Assembly: GCA_023413555.1 (NCBI GenBank) | Contig: JAEZPG010000035.1 | Coordinates: forward strand, 26,639-90,638 | DNA from: Bacillota bacterium | GTDB lineage: Bacteria; Bacillota; Clostridia; Lachnospirales; Lachnospiraceae | Direction of reading: 5' to 3' | Length of the DNA: 64,000 nt | Shown here: positions 6,897 to 16,006 of the stretch, piece after piece | How the letters are laid out: each line of letters begins with the position of its first letter | Numbering within the stretch: the stretch's first letter is position 1 | Notes under the pieces: model-generated | What the model was told of the DNA's origin: nothing | Databases searched by the model: none | Seen by the model: only the letters and a program-made list of their open reading frames with translations | Translations under genes and position numbers: made by a program

Positions 6897-9659
6897 TTAT
6901 ACATATTCATCTATATATTGTTCAAATTCTTCCATAGACATTAATACTTTACGTGGCTTTGTGCCTTCTTCTTCACCAACTACACCTGCCTCACAAAGCT
7001 GGTCCATTATTCTAGCTGCACGGTTGAAGCCAATCTTAAATACTCTTTGTAGCATCCCAATACTTGCTTTATCTTTTTCAATAATGAACTTACCGCATTC
7101 TACAAAATATTCATCTACTTCATTATCTTTTCCAGAAGAAGAAACCTCAGTATTAACACTTGTAATTTTAATTTCTAACTCAGGATTTATTTCTTTGCTA
7201 TCATTTTGAGAAGATAAGAACTCTACTACTGAGCTAACTTCTTTGTCAGATACAAAGGCACCCTGAATACGTACCGGTTTGGGATATCCGGAAGGGAAGA
7301 ACAACATATCTCCTTTTCCTAACAACTTTTCAGCCCCAGAGCTATCTAATATAGTTCTGGAATCTATAGCAGAGGATACGGAGAAAGCAATTCTGGATGG
7401 AATATTTGCTTTAATTAAACCAGTAATTACATTTACACTAGGACGCTGTGTTGCAATGATCAAATGTAAGCCGGCAGCACGAGCCATCTGTGCCAAACGA
7501 CAAATAGCATCTTCAACTTCACCTGGAGCAACCATCATTAAATCTGCAAGCTCATCAATAATAATAACAATTTGCGACATCTTCTGATAATTATCATCAC
7601 TGTTTTTGCCTACAGTAGCAATCTTCTTGTTATATCCTTTAATGTCTCTAACTCCCAAATCAGCAAATTTCTTATACCGATCCGTCATTTCAGCAACTGC
7701 CCAGTTGAGGGCTGCACTGGCTTTCTTCGGGTCAGTAACCACTGGAATCAGAAGATGTGGAATTCCATTATATACGCTTAACTCAACAACTTTAGGATCC
7801 ACCATGATCAGCTTCACGTCATCCGGATTGGCTTTGTACAAAATACTCATTATTAGCGTATTAATACAGACTGATTTACCAGAACCAGTTGCACCAGCGA
7901 TAAGTAAATGTGGCATTTTGGCAATGTCTGTAACAACAGTCTGTCCACCAATATCTTTACCAACTGCAAATGCAATATCCGATTGATGATTTTTGAATTC
8001 TTCACTTTCAATTAGTTCTCTAAAAGTAACCATACTGTTTACTTTATTAGGAACTTCAATTCCAACAGCAGCTTTTCCAGGTATTGGAGCTTCAATTCTG
8101 ACATCTGCAGCTGCCAGATTCAGCTTAATATCATCAGCTAGATTAGTAATACGACTAACCTTAACTCCCTGCTCCGGTTGTAATTCATACCTGGTAACAG
8201 CAGGCCCACAGCTGACATTCGTAATCGTTACCTTTACCCCAAAGCTTTCCAGAGTGGTCTGCAGCTTCATGGCAGTTTCTTTAAGTTCACGATCAGAGAC
8301 GCCTTTATTACTACCCTTTGGTCTTGTTAGTAGATTAATAGACGGAAAAACGTATTCCTTCTTAGCAACTTCATGTTCAATATGAATGTCTAAGGCTTCT
8401 ACAGATGATTCTTTCGTAGCCTGTTTCTCAGAGTGTTCCTTATAATATAAGGAATTACCATCTTCTCTACTGTTTCCAGAGGTTACACTAGCACGCTCTA
8501 ATTCCTCAGCAACATGCATACTCTCTGCAGTTTTCAAATTAGACTCTGAGAATGAATTAGTAACAGGAATATCAATAGAATCTTTGAACAAACTAAATGG
8601 ATCTGTTTGAGCTTGTACATCATCAAATTCAATAGATTCTTCAAACCCACTTAGAGAACTATCCTCTTCCTGAAAAGAAGGATTGGCAAATTTATTACGT
8701 AGTTCTGATTCATATACCTCTTCCTCTTTTGAAAACGGCACTGTTGTACTAGCCTCTGAAGGATTTGCACGTTCAATAAGAAAATCTGGAATAATACCTT
8801 TCTTTGCTTTCTTCTCTTCAGCCTTTTTCATTGCTTTATCAGCCCTAGGTTCCCGTTGGAAGGTATAAGTCTTTGCCTTTCTTCTTGGGTTAGTTCCTAC
8901 ATTTAAAAAGGGTTGTTCTGATTCTTCCCTATAAGTATCATAGTGCTCTTCTTCGTACTCTAATTCTTCCCGTCGCCTTTCTTTCAATTCAAGAATACGA
9001 TTATGACTACTTCTTCCAATGGAAGTAAATAAGTAAAATTCCGTAATAAACATTGATAAAATAACTAATAAAGCGATGATTACTACATAAGCACCTATTT
9101 TACCGACAAAATGACAAAGGGAGGTACTAATGGTGCTACCGATAATTCCACCACCACTTAAGGTATTAGCGCAATCACCATAAGCTTCAATAATCTTGGA
9201 TAACTTGGTTTGTGGATCAGCGATTAACTGCAATAACCCACATAAAACCACAAAAATACTATACACACTGATAATTTTTCTCTTTACGACTTTATTTCCA
9301 CGATTAGATATACCAAAAGCAACACTAAAAAATAAGATAAAAGGAAATAAATAAGCTAAAAATCCCATTAATCCAAAGGTAACACTATTTACGGTATTAC
9401 TTAATGAGCCGCCCAGATTCAAATTACTTAGTATAAGTAATATCGAGAATACAGCGGTAACGATAAGCATAATTTCATCAACAAATGGATTAGGTTGTTT
9501 TTTTCTACCTGACTTTCCTGGCGATTGTCGGACTTGTCTTGATGCATTTGATGATTTAGTTGAAGCATTTCCTCTGGCTGATGTTTTGCTTTTTGATTTA
9601 GTGCCAGGTGAGCTGCGACTCGGGCTCTTCTTTTTTGATCGAACACTACTTTGAGCCAT
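6897..9659 (-). CDS. DNA translocase FtsK/SpoIIIE
   Basis: This membrane-anchored hexameric motor pumps chromosomal DNA through the closing division or sporulation septum. The 920 residues run: basic Ser/Lys-rich N-terminus (1-55), four or five membrane segments (about 62-210), a long acidic linker (230-440), then the motor with Walker A GATGSGKS near 590 and Walker B VIIIDELADLMM near 703, and a winged-helix gamma domain at 860-920 (KASIGMLQRVFKIGFNRAARIMDQL) that reads SRS/KOPS-type sites. The ATG follows AAGGAGGG. Immediate linkage to tepA is the same as for spoIIIE of Bacillus subtilis, so a SpoIIIE role is likely, though one protein may serve both duties. Its leader is unusually structured. 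Confidence 0.95.
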   Translation of the reverse strand: MAQSSVRSKKKSPSRSSPGTKSKSKTSARGNASTKSSNASRQVRQSPGKSGRKKQPNPFVDEIMLIVTAVFSILLILSNLNLGGSLSNTVNSVTFGLMGFLAYLFPFILFFSVAFGISNRGNKVVKRKIISVYSIFVVLCGLLQLIADPQTKLSKIIEAYGDCANTLSGGGIIGSTISTSLCHFVGKIGAYVVIIALLVILSMFITEFYLFTSIGRSSHNRILELKERRREELEYEEEHYDTYREESEQPFLNVGTNPRRKAKTYTFQREPRADKAMKKAEEKKAKKGIIPDFLIERANPSEASTTVPFSKEEEVYESELRNKFANPSFQEEDSSLSGFEESIEFDDVQAQTDPFSLFKDSIDIPVTNSFSESNLKTAESMHVAEELERASVTSGNSREDGNSLYYKEHSEKQATKESSVEALDIHIEHEVAKKEYVFPSINLLTRPKGSNKGVSDRELKETAMKLQTTLESFGVKVTITNVSCGPAVTRYELQPEQGVKVSRITNLADDIKLNLAAADVRIEAPIPGKAAVGIEVPNKVNSMVTFRELIESEEFKNHQSDIAFAVGKDIGGQTVVTDIAKMPHLLIAGATGSGKSVCINTLIMSILYKANPDDVKLIMVDPKVVELSVYNGIPHLLIPVVTDPKKASAALNWAVAEMTDRYKKFADLGVRDIKGYNKKIATVGKNSDDNYQKMSQIVIIIDELADLMMVAPGEVEDAICRLAQMARAAGLHLIIATQRPSVNVITGLIKANIPSRIAFSVSSAIDSRTILDSSGAEKLLGKGDMLFFPSGYPKPVRIQGAFVSDKEVSSVVEFLSSQNDSKEINPELEIKITSVNTEVSSSGKDNEVDEYFVECGKFIIEKDKASIGMLQRVFKIGFNRAARIMDQLCEAGVVGEEEGTKPRKVLMSMEEFEQYIDEYV

Positions 9660-9713
9660 CCGATAACCCTCCTTACTGTTTCTTTATGATTGTTTCCTAT
9701 TCAATTCTTAATA

Positions 9714-9750
9714 CGTCATGCATGACGATGTCTTTCAGTGATGATCACTG
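9714..9750 (-). repeat. Two adjacent palindromes in the ftsK leader
   Basis: CGTCATGCATGACG (9714-9727) is a perfect 14-bp palindrome. Eight bases on, CAGTGATGATCACTG (9736-9750) has 7-bp arms around one central base. Both fall between the predicted ftsK transcription start and the start codon, so they could act in DNA as operators or in RNA as hairpins. Confidence 0.6.
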
Positions 9751-9766
9751 GTGGTAAGCACACACA

Positions 9767-9806
9767 AATAGATTCATACGGATAATACTCCGTTATGAAT
9801 CTATTT
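9767..9806 (-). promoter_or_regulatory. Stem-loop at the 5' end of the ftsK transcript
   Basis: The arms AAATAGATTCATACGGA and TCCGTTATGAATCTATTT pair over about 17 bp with a single bulged base. Given the promoter just upstream, the hairpin would start within a few bases of the RNA 5' end, where it could protect the message from decay. It lacks a T-run on the minus strand, so it does not look like a tepA terminator. Confidence 0.5.
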
Positions 9807-9808
9807 AT

Positions 9809-9837
9809 ATTATACCTTTATTTTTTTAAGGATGCAA
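9809..9837 (-). promoter_or_regulatory. ftsK promoter
   Basis: On the minus strand TTGCAT (9837-9832) and a perfect TATAAT (9814-9809) are 17 bp apart. Transcription would start near 9802, giving ftsK a leader of about 143 nt and showing that it need not depend on tepA. Confidence 0.65.
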
Positions 9838-9874
9838 CAGTTTAAAGGGAGCTTTTCGAACATTCTTTCGATGA

Positions 9875-10678
9875 TTATCTGCTTTTCTTGGCCTCTTCAA
9901 TCATCTCATTTAATTTCTTTAGAGCTTTGTCGATTCCACCAACTTCATCTATCATGCCATGTAAAACAGCATCACGTCCTACCAAAATGGAGCCCACATC
10001 CTTTACTAGTTGTTTTGTATTCAGCATTAGTTTTTTTACTTCGTTATACTCGATTTTAGAATGATCTACGATAAAAGATAGAATCCTATCCTGGATTTTC
10101 TCAATGTATTCATAGGTTTGTGTAACACCAATTACGGTGCCATTCATTCTTACAGGATGCACAATCATAGTAGCAGTTGGCACAATAAAGCTATATTGTG
10201 TTGAAACTGCAAGGGGAACTCCAATGGAATGACTTCCTCCAAGCACTAAGGAGACAGTTGGTTTACTAAGGGAGGCTATCATTTCTGCTATTGCCAAACC
10301 AGCTTCTACATCGCCACCTACCGTATTTAACAGTAATAGCAGACCATCTATTTCATCACTATCCTCAATAGAAGCCAATTGTGGCAATACATGCTCATAC
10401 TTTGTAGTCTTATTCTGTTGTGGTAGACATTCATGACCTTCAATCTCACCAATAATAGTCAACAAATGGATTTTTAATTTTTTACTATTTTTATCCAATG
10501 TAATTTGCCCATAATCAGTAATTCTATCATCTTTTATCTTTTGAGTATCCTGTTTGTTTTTCTCCCCTTCTGGAGAAAATCTTTGATGCGGATTCTGATT
10601 GGTACCAGTATCTTGTGACTTGCTATTGTTTGATTCCTTTGTCTTCGTATCCATATCATCATTATCTAATTGATTCAT
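9875..10678 (-). CDS. tepA: ClpP-like serine protease TepA
   Basis: This belongs to the ClpP/crotonase-fold proteases named translocation-enhancing protein (YmfB) in Bacillus. Of 267 residues, the first 55 are polar and low-complexity. The ClpP-like core follows, with LLLLNTVGGDVEAGLAIAEM near 115, the nucleophile serine in LGGSHSIGVPLA near 145, and the histidine in TMIVHPVRMNG near 168. The catalytic acid cannot be placed with certainty. The ATG is preceded by AGAAGGTG. Being directly upstream of spoIIIE/ftsK is a conserved Firmicutes arrangement. There is no signal peptide, so it acts in the cytoplasm. Confidence 0.88.
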   Translation of the reverse strand: MNQLDNDDMDTKTKESNNSKSQDTGTNQNPHQRFSPEGEKNKQDTQKIKDDRITDYGQITLDKNSKKLKIHLLTIIGEIEGHECLPQQNKTTKYEHVLPQLASIEDSDEIDGLLLLLNTVGGDVEAGLAIAEMIASLSKPTVSLVLGGSHSIGVPLAVSTQYSFIVPTATMIVHPVRMNGTVIGVTQTYEYIEKIQDRILSFIVDHSKIEYNEVKKLMLNTKQLVKDVGSILVGRDAVLHGMIDEVGGIDKALKKLNEMIEEAKKSR

Positions 10679-10808
10679 AATTCACCTTCTCTAATAAATA
10701 GTCGTAATTTAGTATGCGAAGATGTTGTAAATTTATTCTTCTCTTTTATGCTGAAACATAAGAGCTTTTTTGCAATTACAGAACATTACGATATATTCGA
10801 AGCACCAA

Positions 10809-10848
10809 TTAAAAAGCTGTATCTGAATTCAAGACTCAAATACAGCTT
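10809..10848 (-). terminator. Terminator of the O-acetylhomoserine sulfhydrylase gene
   Basis: The arms AAGCTGTAT (10814-10822) and ATACAGCTT (10840-10848) form a 9-bp stem, followed on the minus strand by TTTTAATT. Confidence 0.75.
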
Positions 10849-10855
10849 AATGTCA

Positions 10856-12133
10856 CTATTTAATTATTTCTAAAGCCTGTTTTATATCATTTAGAATATC
10901 CTCTATATACTCAATTCCAATGGACATTCTTATCATATCAGCACCCACACCACATTCTTCCAACTGTTCATCAGTCAGTTGTCTGTGAGTAGTACTTGCA
11001 GGATGAAGTACAGAGGTCCTAGCATCAGCCACGTGAACCACAATCGCTGCCAGTTTTAAGGAATCCATAAATTTGGTAGCTGTTTTTCTCCCACCTTTTA
11101 GGCCGAAGCTTATTACTCCACTAGTACCATTAGGCATATATTTCTGTGCCAACTCATAATAAGGACTACTCTTTAAGCCAGGATAGTTTACCCAAGAAAC
11201 TTGCTCACTTGTTTCGAGGAACTGTGCTACTTTTAAAGCATTTTCACAATGACGTTCCATTCTAAGAGGAAGGGTTTCCAAACCTATATTTAATAAAAAT
11301 GCATTATTGGGTGAAGGTGTCATACCAAGATCACGCATGAGCTGTACTCGTGCCTTCTGAATATAGGCAGCTCTTCCCATTACTTTTGTATAAATAATAC
11401 CATGATAGGATTCATCCGGCTCATTAAAGCTAGGAAATTTGTCAGCAGGCCACTCAAAGTTACCACTATCAACAAGCACCCCACCTAAGGCAACTGCATG
11501 GCCATCCATATACTTGGAGGTAGAATGTACTACAATGTCTGCACCAAATTCAAATGGACGACAATTGATAGGAGTAGCGAAGGTATTGTCGACAATCAGT
11601 GGAATATGATGTTTATGGGCAACATTGGCAAACATCTCAATATCAGCAACTACTAATGCTGGATTAGCCAATGTCTCTGTAAAGATGCATTTTGTATTTT
11701 CTCTTACCAAACTATCCAGTTCACTTTCACTGATATCAGGAGATACTAACTCCACCTCAATACCCAGTCTTTTAAAGGTAACAGTAAAGAGATTAACCGT
11801 TCCACCATAAATTGCACTGGATGAAATAACATGATCTCCTTCCCCACAAATATTCAGAATAGAAAGGGTAACTGCTGCCTGGCCAGAAGATGTACATAAA
11901 GCTCCTACACCACCTTCCAACTCTGCTATTTTCTGTTCTACATAATCAACAGTAGGATTTGCTAATCTTGTGTAGAAAAAACCATCTTCCTGAAGATCAA
12001 ACAATTTGCCTACATGCTCGCTGGAGTCATATTTATATGTAGTGCTTTGGTAAATGGGAAGAACTCTAGGCTCCCCATTCTTTGGCTGATATCCACCTTG
12101 GATACATGTTGTATTAATATGGTAGTTATTCAT
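10856..12133 (-). CDS. O-acetylhomoserine sulfhydrylase (aminocarboxypropyltransferase)
   Basis: A PLP enzyme of the Cys/Met metabolism family that makes homocysteine from O-acetyl-L-homoserine and sulfide, a direct sulfhydrylation route to methionine. The 425 residues include FYTRLANPTVDYVEQKIAELEGG near residue 55, VDNTFATPI near 175 and the PLP lysine in VVHSTSKYMDGH near 205; the length and the insert KFPSFNEPDESYHG are typical of MetY rather than MetB/MetC. I chose ATG 12133, eight bases after AAAGGG; a GTG three codons upstream has no separate ribosome site. It follows the M16 peptidase by 37 bp and may be read with it. No SAM riboswitch or T-box is seen. Confidence 0.92.
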   Translation of the reverse strand: MNNYHINTTCIQGGYQPKNGEPRVLPIYQSTTYKYDSSEHVGKLFDLQEDGFFYTRLANPTVDYVEQKIAELEGGVGALCTSSGQAAVTLSILNICGEGDHVISSSAIYGGTVNLFTVTFKRLGIEVELVSPDISESELDSLVRENTKCIFTETLANPALVVADIEMFANVAHKHHIPLIVDNTFATPINCRPFEFGADIVVHSTSKYMDGHAVALGGVLVDSGNFEWPADKFPSFNEPDESYHGIIYTKVMGRAAYIQKARVQLMRDLGMTPSPNNAFLLNIGLETLPLRMERHCENALKVAQFLETSEQVSWVNYPGLKSSPYYELAQKYMPNGTSGVISFGLKGGRKTATKFMDSLKLAAIVVHVADARTSVLHPASTTHRQLTDEQLEECGVGADMIRMSIGIEYIEDILNDIKQALEIIK

Positions 12134-12170
12134 CTCTTTCACCCTTTCATAATCTTAGCTATAGTTTCTT

Positions 12171-13448
12171 CTATTGTATTTTATTATACTTCTTCCAACT
12201 TGTTTCAATATGTTCTTTCTCTGTGCCACCAATATTTCCAATAAGACACATGCTAAAATGTTCTATGGTGAAATATTTATTTATAAAGGCATTGGCCTCA
12301 TCTATGGTAATCTTATTCACTTGTTCCATAATCTCTGAGATAGACTCAATTGGTTCATGATATAGTAGTGCTTTGCCATTACTATTCATCCTATTTCGAC
12401 TACTTTCATTACTTATAATAAATTCCGTATTCATCTGCTCTTTTACACGGCTTAATTCTTCCTGCCGAATTCCTTCTTTTTTAAATGCCTCTATTATCTC
12501 TATGATAGTTTCAAACACTTTATAGGCATTGGAAGGATTTAAAGTAATATCAATCTGAAAGAGGCCTGCTTTGTTATATGGACTAGCATAAGAAAATAGA
12601 GAATAAGCTAGGCCTAATTCTTCTCTTACCTTTTGGAAGAGAAGCGAACTATCACTGCCTCCAAAAATAGAATTTACAACGGCCATAATATATTTTTCAT
12701 TTGAATTTGAACTAACTGAATCAAAAGCAAGATTCATATGGACCTGTTCAATATCTTTATTTCTGGTGACAAAAGTCTTATGAAAATCAGGTGTAGTAAA
12801 AACGGAAGGATGATTGGTGTTTAGGATACCACCAAAACAATGTTCCAATGTCTCCATAACACTCACTTCATCATAATGGCCGGCAATGGAAATTACCATA
12901 TTTTCTGCCACATAGTATTGTTTCATAAAATCAATGATGTCGGCTCTTGTAAATCTTTCTACATTTTTTTTAGTACCAGAAATAATAAACCCTAGAGGAT
13001 GTTTTTTCCAAACTTCCTTTTGTAGGAGCTCATGAACCAAATCATCCGGGGAGTCATCGTACATATCGATTTCCTCCAGTATAACACCCTTTTCCTTTTC
13101 CAAATCTGCTTCAGAAATCAAGGAATTGCACAACATATCGCTGATTAACTCTATTGCACTATTTATATGATAATCTAATGTAGTGATATAGTAGGAGGTA
13201 CATTCCTTACTTGTATAGGCATTAAGATTGCCTCCCAACATAGCACAATCATCTGCCAACTTCTTCGCACTACGATTTTTAGTCCCTTTAAATAACATAT
13301 GCTCAATAACATGGGCGATACCATTGTTTTTCTTTGTTTCATTTGCAGAACCAACTCTTACCCAAACACCCAGAGAGACACTTCTTAAGTAATTCATATC
13401 TTCAAATACTACAGTTATCCCATTACTTAACTTCTTAATGCGAACCAT
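12171..13448 (-). CDS. M16-family zinc peptidase
   Basis: The 425-residue protein is a YmxG/MlpA-like processing-type peptidase. The inverted zinc motif HVIEH is near residue 46, with the third ligand in GVILEEIDMYDDSPDD about 75 residues later. The second, inactive half of the M16 fold follows (GIFGGSDSSLLFQKVREELGLAYS-like segment near residue 265). It sits just downstream of pnp, as in Bacillus. The ATG is preceded by AAAGGT at a rather long spacing. The substrate is not known; the Bacillus homologue has been linked to regulation of secreted protease genes. Confidence 0.92.
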   Translation of the reverse strand: MVRIKKLSNGITVVFEDMNYLRSVSLGVWVRVGSANETKKNNGIAHVIEHMLFKGTKNRSAKKLADDCAMLGGNLNAYTSKECTSYYITTLDYHINSAIELISDMLCNSLISEADLEKEKGVILEEIDMYDDSPDDLVHELLQKEVWKKHPLGFIISGTKKNVERFTRADIIDFMKQYYVAENMVISIAGHYDEVSVMETLEHCFGGILNTNHPSVFTTPDFHKTFVTRNKDIEQVHMNLAFDSVSSNSNEKYIMAVVNSIFGGSDSSLLFQKVREELGLAYSLFSYASPYNKAGLFQIDITLNPSNAYKVFETIIEIIEAFKKEGIRQEELSRVKEQMNTEFIISNESSRNRMNSNGKALLYHEPIESISEIMEQVNKITIDEANAFINKYFTIEHFSMCLIGNIGGTEKEHIETSWKKYNKIQ

Positions 13449-13533
13449 ATATTACAATACCTTTCTTTACGCTAAAAATCCTTAGGAATGTATGGCCACC
13501 GTCATATATTCCTAAGGAAATAGATTGCTCTAG

Positions 13534-15621
13534 CTATTTAACATCTTTCATACTAAAGGTAAATCTACCCATCTTATCTTTACCTAAGCAAACTACTTTT
13601 ACTATATCACCTAAGGTTAATACATCCTCAACTCTATTGATTCTATCTTTAGAAATCTTAGAAATGTGAACCATTCCTTCTTTGCCTGGTGCAAATTCTA
13701 CAAAAGCTCCGAAATCCTTAATACTAACAACTTTACCTTCGAAAATCTGACCTTCTTCAAAATCAGTAACAATGGTCTTGATAAGTCGAACAGCTTCATC
13801 GATCATATCTCCATCCGTACCACATACAGAAACGGCTCCATCGTCTGTAATATCAATCTTAACACCAGTTGTATCAATAATTGCATTAATTGTTTTGCCG
13901 CGTTGACCAACCACATCACCAATCTTAGTTGGGTCAATTTGAACCTGAACTATCTTAGGAGCATATTGGCCAACTTCTTTTCTTGGTTCATTGATAGCAG
14001 GTTTAATAACCTCGTCTAAGATATAGATTCTGGCTTCTCTTGTTCTTTTGATTGCTTCTTCAATAATCTGACGTGTTAGACCGTGAATCTTTATATCCAT
14101 CTGAATTGCTGTAATACCTTCATGAGTACCTGCAACTTTAAAGTCCATATCACCAAAGAAGTCTTCAAGACCTTGAATGTCAGTTAATACAAGATAATCA
14201 TCATCAGTATCTCCAGTAACCAAACCACAAGAAATACCAGCTACAGGTTTTTTAATTGGAACGCCAGCAGCCATTAAAGATAAGGTAGATGCACAGATAC
14301 TTGCCTGAGAAGTTGACCCATTAGACTCTAAGGTCTCAGAAACAGTACGAATTGCATATGGAAACTCTTCTTCGGATGGAAGTACTGGAACCAATGCTCT
14401 CTCTGCTAATGCACCATGTCCAATTTCACGACGTCCAGGTCCTCTCGATGGTTTTGTCTCACCAACAGAGTAGCTTGGGAAGTTATAATGATGCATATAT
14501 CTTTTTGAAGTTTCAGCTTCATCTAAACCATCTAACCTTTGAGCTTCTGATAAAGGAGCTAAAGTAGTAATGGTTAAAATCTGAGTTTGACCTCTTGTAA
14601 ACATACCTGAACCATGAACCCTAGGAAGTAAATCAACTTCAGCTGCAAGTTTTCTAATTTCATTGATTTGTCGTCCATCAGGACGTTTATGATCCTTTAG
14701 TATCATCTTTCTTACAGTTTTTTTCTGATATTTATAAACTGCCTCATCAATATAAGGAATCCAGTCTTCATTTACATCAGCAAAATGCTCTTCCAGTTTA
14801 TCCTTAATTTTACGAATATTCTCTTCTCTTACTTGTTTAACATCAGTAAACACAGCATCTTCCATCTGCTCTGGAGTAATAAAAGCCATCATATCATCAA
14901 ATAAATCTTGAGGAATCTCACAGCTCTCATAGGAATGCTTTGGCTTACCTACTTCAGCAACAATCTGATCAATAAACATAATCACTTGTTGGTTAACTTC
15001 ATGTGCAGCAAAAATGGCATCAATCATCTTTGCTTCAGGCACTTCGTTAGCTCCTGCTTCAATCATAATAACTTTATCTTTGGTAGAAGCTACAGTTAAC
15101 TGTAAATCTGATTCAGCCTTTTGCTCTGCGTTTGGATTAAAAACAAATTGTCCATTTACTAAACCAACCTGAGTAGTAGCACATGGCCCATCAAATGGAA
15201 TATCAGAAATAGCAGTCGCAATAGCAGAACCTAACATAGCAGTAAGCTCTGGACTGCAATCAGGATCAACACTCATTACTAGGTTATTTAAGGTAACATC
15301 GTTGCGATAATCTTTAGGGAATAAAGGTCTCATAGGACGATCAATAACGCGGGAAGTTAAAATTGCATTTTCACTTGCCTTACCTTCTCTTTTATTAAAT
15401 CCTCCAGGGATCTTACCAACAGCGTATAATTTCTCCTCATATTCAACGCTTAAAGGAAAGAAATCAATTCCTTCACGTGGTTTCTCAGAAGCTGTTGCAG
15501 TAGATAACACAACAGTATCTCCATAGTGCATAAACGCAGCACCATTAGCCTGAGCAGCCACACGTCCCACTTCAACAGTAAGTGTTCTCCCAGCTAATTC
15601 CATCGAAAAACTTTTGTACAT
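13534..15621 (-). CDS. pnp: Polyribonucleotide nucleotidyltransferase
   Basis: PNPase degrades RNA 3' to 5' by phosphorolysis and can add tails. The 695 residues contain two RNase PH domains (about 10-230 and 310-540) joined by a helical domain, then a KH domain (IGDVVGQRGKTINAI near 565) and an S1 domain (GKVVSIKDFGAFVEFAPGKEGMVH-type segment near 630). ATG 15621 lies eight bases after AAAGGAG; the TTG two codons upstream was rejected. rpsO, usually just upstream in Firmicutes, is absent here. The leader can fold into a long hairpin, which recalls autoregulated pnp leaders of other bacteria. Confidence 0.98.
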   Translation of the reverse strand: MYKSFSMELAGRTLTVEVGRVAAQANGAAFMHYGDTVVLSTATASEKPREGIDFFPLSVEYEEKLYAVGKIPGGFNKREGKASENAILTSRVIDRPMRPLFPKDYRNDVTLNNLVMSVDPDCSPELTAMLGSAIATAISDIPFDGPCATTQVGLVNGQFVFNPNAEQKAESDLQLTVASTKDKVIMIEAGANEVPEAKMIDAIFAAHEVNQQVIMFIDQIVAEVGKPKHSYESCEIPQDLFDDMMAFITPEQMEDAVFTDVKQVREENIRKIKDKLEEHFADVNEDWIPYIDEAVYKYQKKTVRKMILKDHKRPDGRQINEIRKLAAEVDLLPRVHGSGMFTRGQTQILTITTLAPLSEAQRLDGLDEAETSKRYMHHYNFPSYSVGETKPSRGPGRREIGHGALAERALVPVLPSEEEFPYAIRTVSETLESNGSTSQASICASTLSLMAAGVPIKKPVAGISCGLVTGDTDDDYLVLTDIQGLEDFFGDMDFKVAGTHEGITAIQMDIKIHGLTRQIIEEAIKRTREARIYILDEVIKPAINEPRKEVGQYAPKIVQVQIDPTKIGDVVGQRGKTINAIIDTTGVKIDITDDGAVSVCGTDGDMIDEAVRLIKTIVTDFEEGQIFEGKVVSIKDFGAFVEFAPGKEGMVHISKISKDRINRVEDVLTLGDIVKVVCLGKDKMGRFTFSMKDVK

Positions 15622-15649
15622 AATCAAATCTCCTTTATTTTATAATTCC

Positions 15650-15729
15650 TGTGGGAAGACCGAAACGTCTGAAAAAACCACTAACTCATAATGATTTTTT
15701 CAGAAGTCTCGGATATATAATTTCCCACA
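15650..15729 (-). promoter_or_regulatory. Long stem-loop in the pnp leader
   Basis: Three nested blocks pair across 80 bases: TGTGGGAA (15650-15657) with TTCCCACA (15722-15729), CCGA (15660-15663) with TCGG (15709-15712), and TCTGAAAAAA (15668-15677) with TTTTTTCAGA (15695-15704). It lies about 30 bases upstream of the start codon. E. coli pnp is autoregulated through RNase III cleavage of a leader duplex; a similar role here is inference. Confidence 0.6.
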
Positions 15730-15953
15730 ACATCCATATTATGGATATAGTATGGATAGACTAAGTAATATATTGTCAGCCATTTGTATATTATATCACT
15801 ATGAATTATTTTTTACTAGATATAAATTTGCTTATCACAAATTATTACATTATTAACTTAATCCTCTAGAATAGATATTTTTGCTACAACAGGAAATCAA
15901 AATGACATATATTTATATTAATTTCCATATATTGTTTCACGTTAAACATTTAT
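15730..15953 (-). other. Gene-free stretch upstream of pnp with promoter
   Basis: No gene is seen. On the minus strand TGATATAAT (15798-15790) is an extended -10 with a weak -35, and could drive pnp with a leader of about 160 nt. A near-perfect parS site lies at 15933-15948 and is listed separately. The rest is AT-rich, with a short direct repeat TATGGATA near 15740-15756. Confidence 0.45.
15933..15948. promoter_or_regulatory. parS-like ParB-binding site
   Basis: TGTTTCACGTTAAACA matches the bacterial parS consensus TGTTTCACGTGAAACA at 15 of 16 positions, the only change being T for G at position 11. It lies in the intergenic space between aspartate aminotransferase and pnp. ParB tolerates some single mismatches in Bacillus sites, but binding here is untested. 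Confidence 0.5.
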
Positions 15954-15997
15954 AAAGCACCTTAGAAATAGTAGTAACCCTGTTTCTAAGGTGCTTT
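15954..15997 (-). terminator. Terminator of the aminotransferase gene
   Basis: A perfect 15-bp stem, AAAGCACCTTAGAAA (15954-15968) with TTTCTAAGGTGCTTT (15983-15997), starts 10 bases past the stop of the aminotransferase. The T-tract on the minus strand is broken (TTTATAAATG), but the stem is strong. Confidence 0.75.
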
Positions 15998-16006
15998 CTT
16001 ATACAT

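Noticed and set aside
6724..8868. Several plus-strand reading frames opposite ftsK/spoIIIE
   Set aside because: They are antisense shadows of a strongly coding minus-strand gene, with no ribosome sites and no recognisable domains.
12134..12170. SAM riboswitch or T-box before the O-acetylhomoserine sulfhydrylase gene
   Set aside because: The gap to the M16 gene is only 37 bp, too short for either element.
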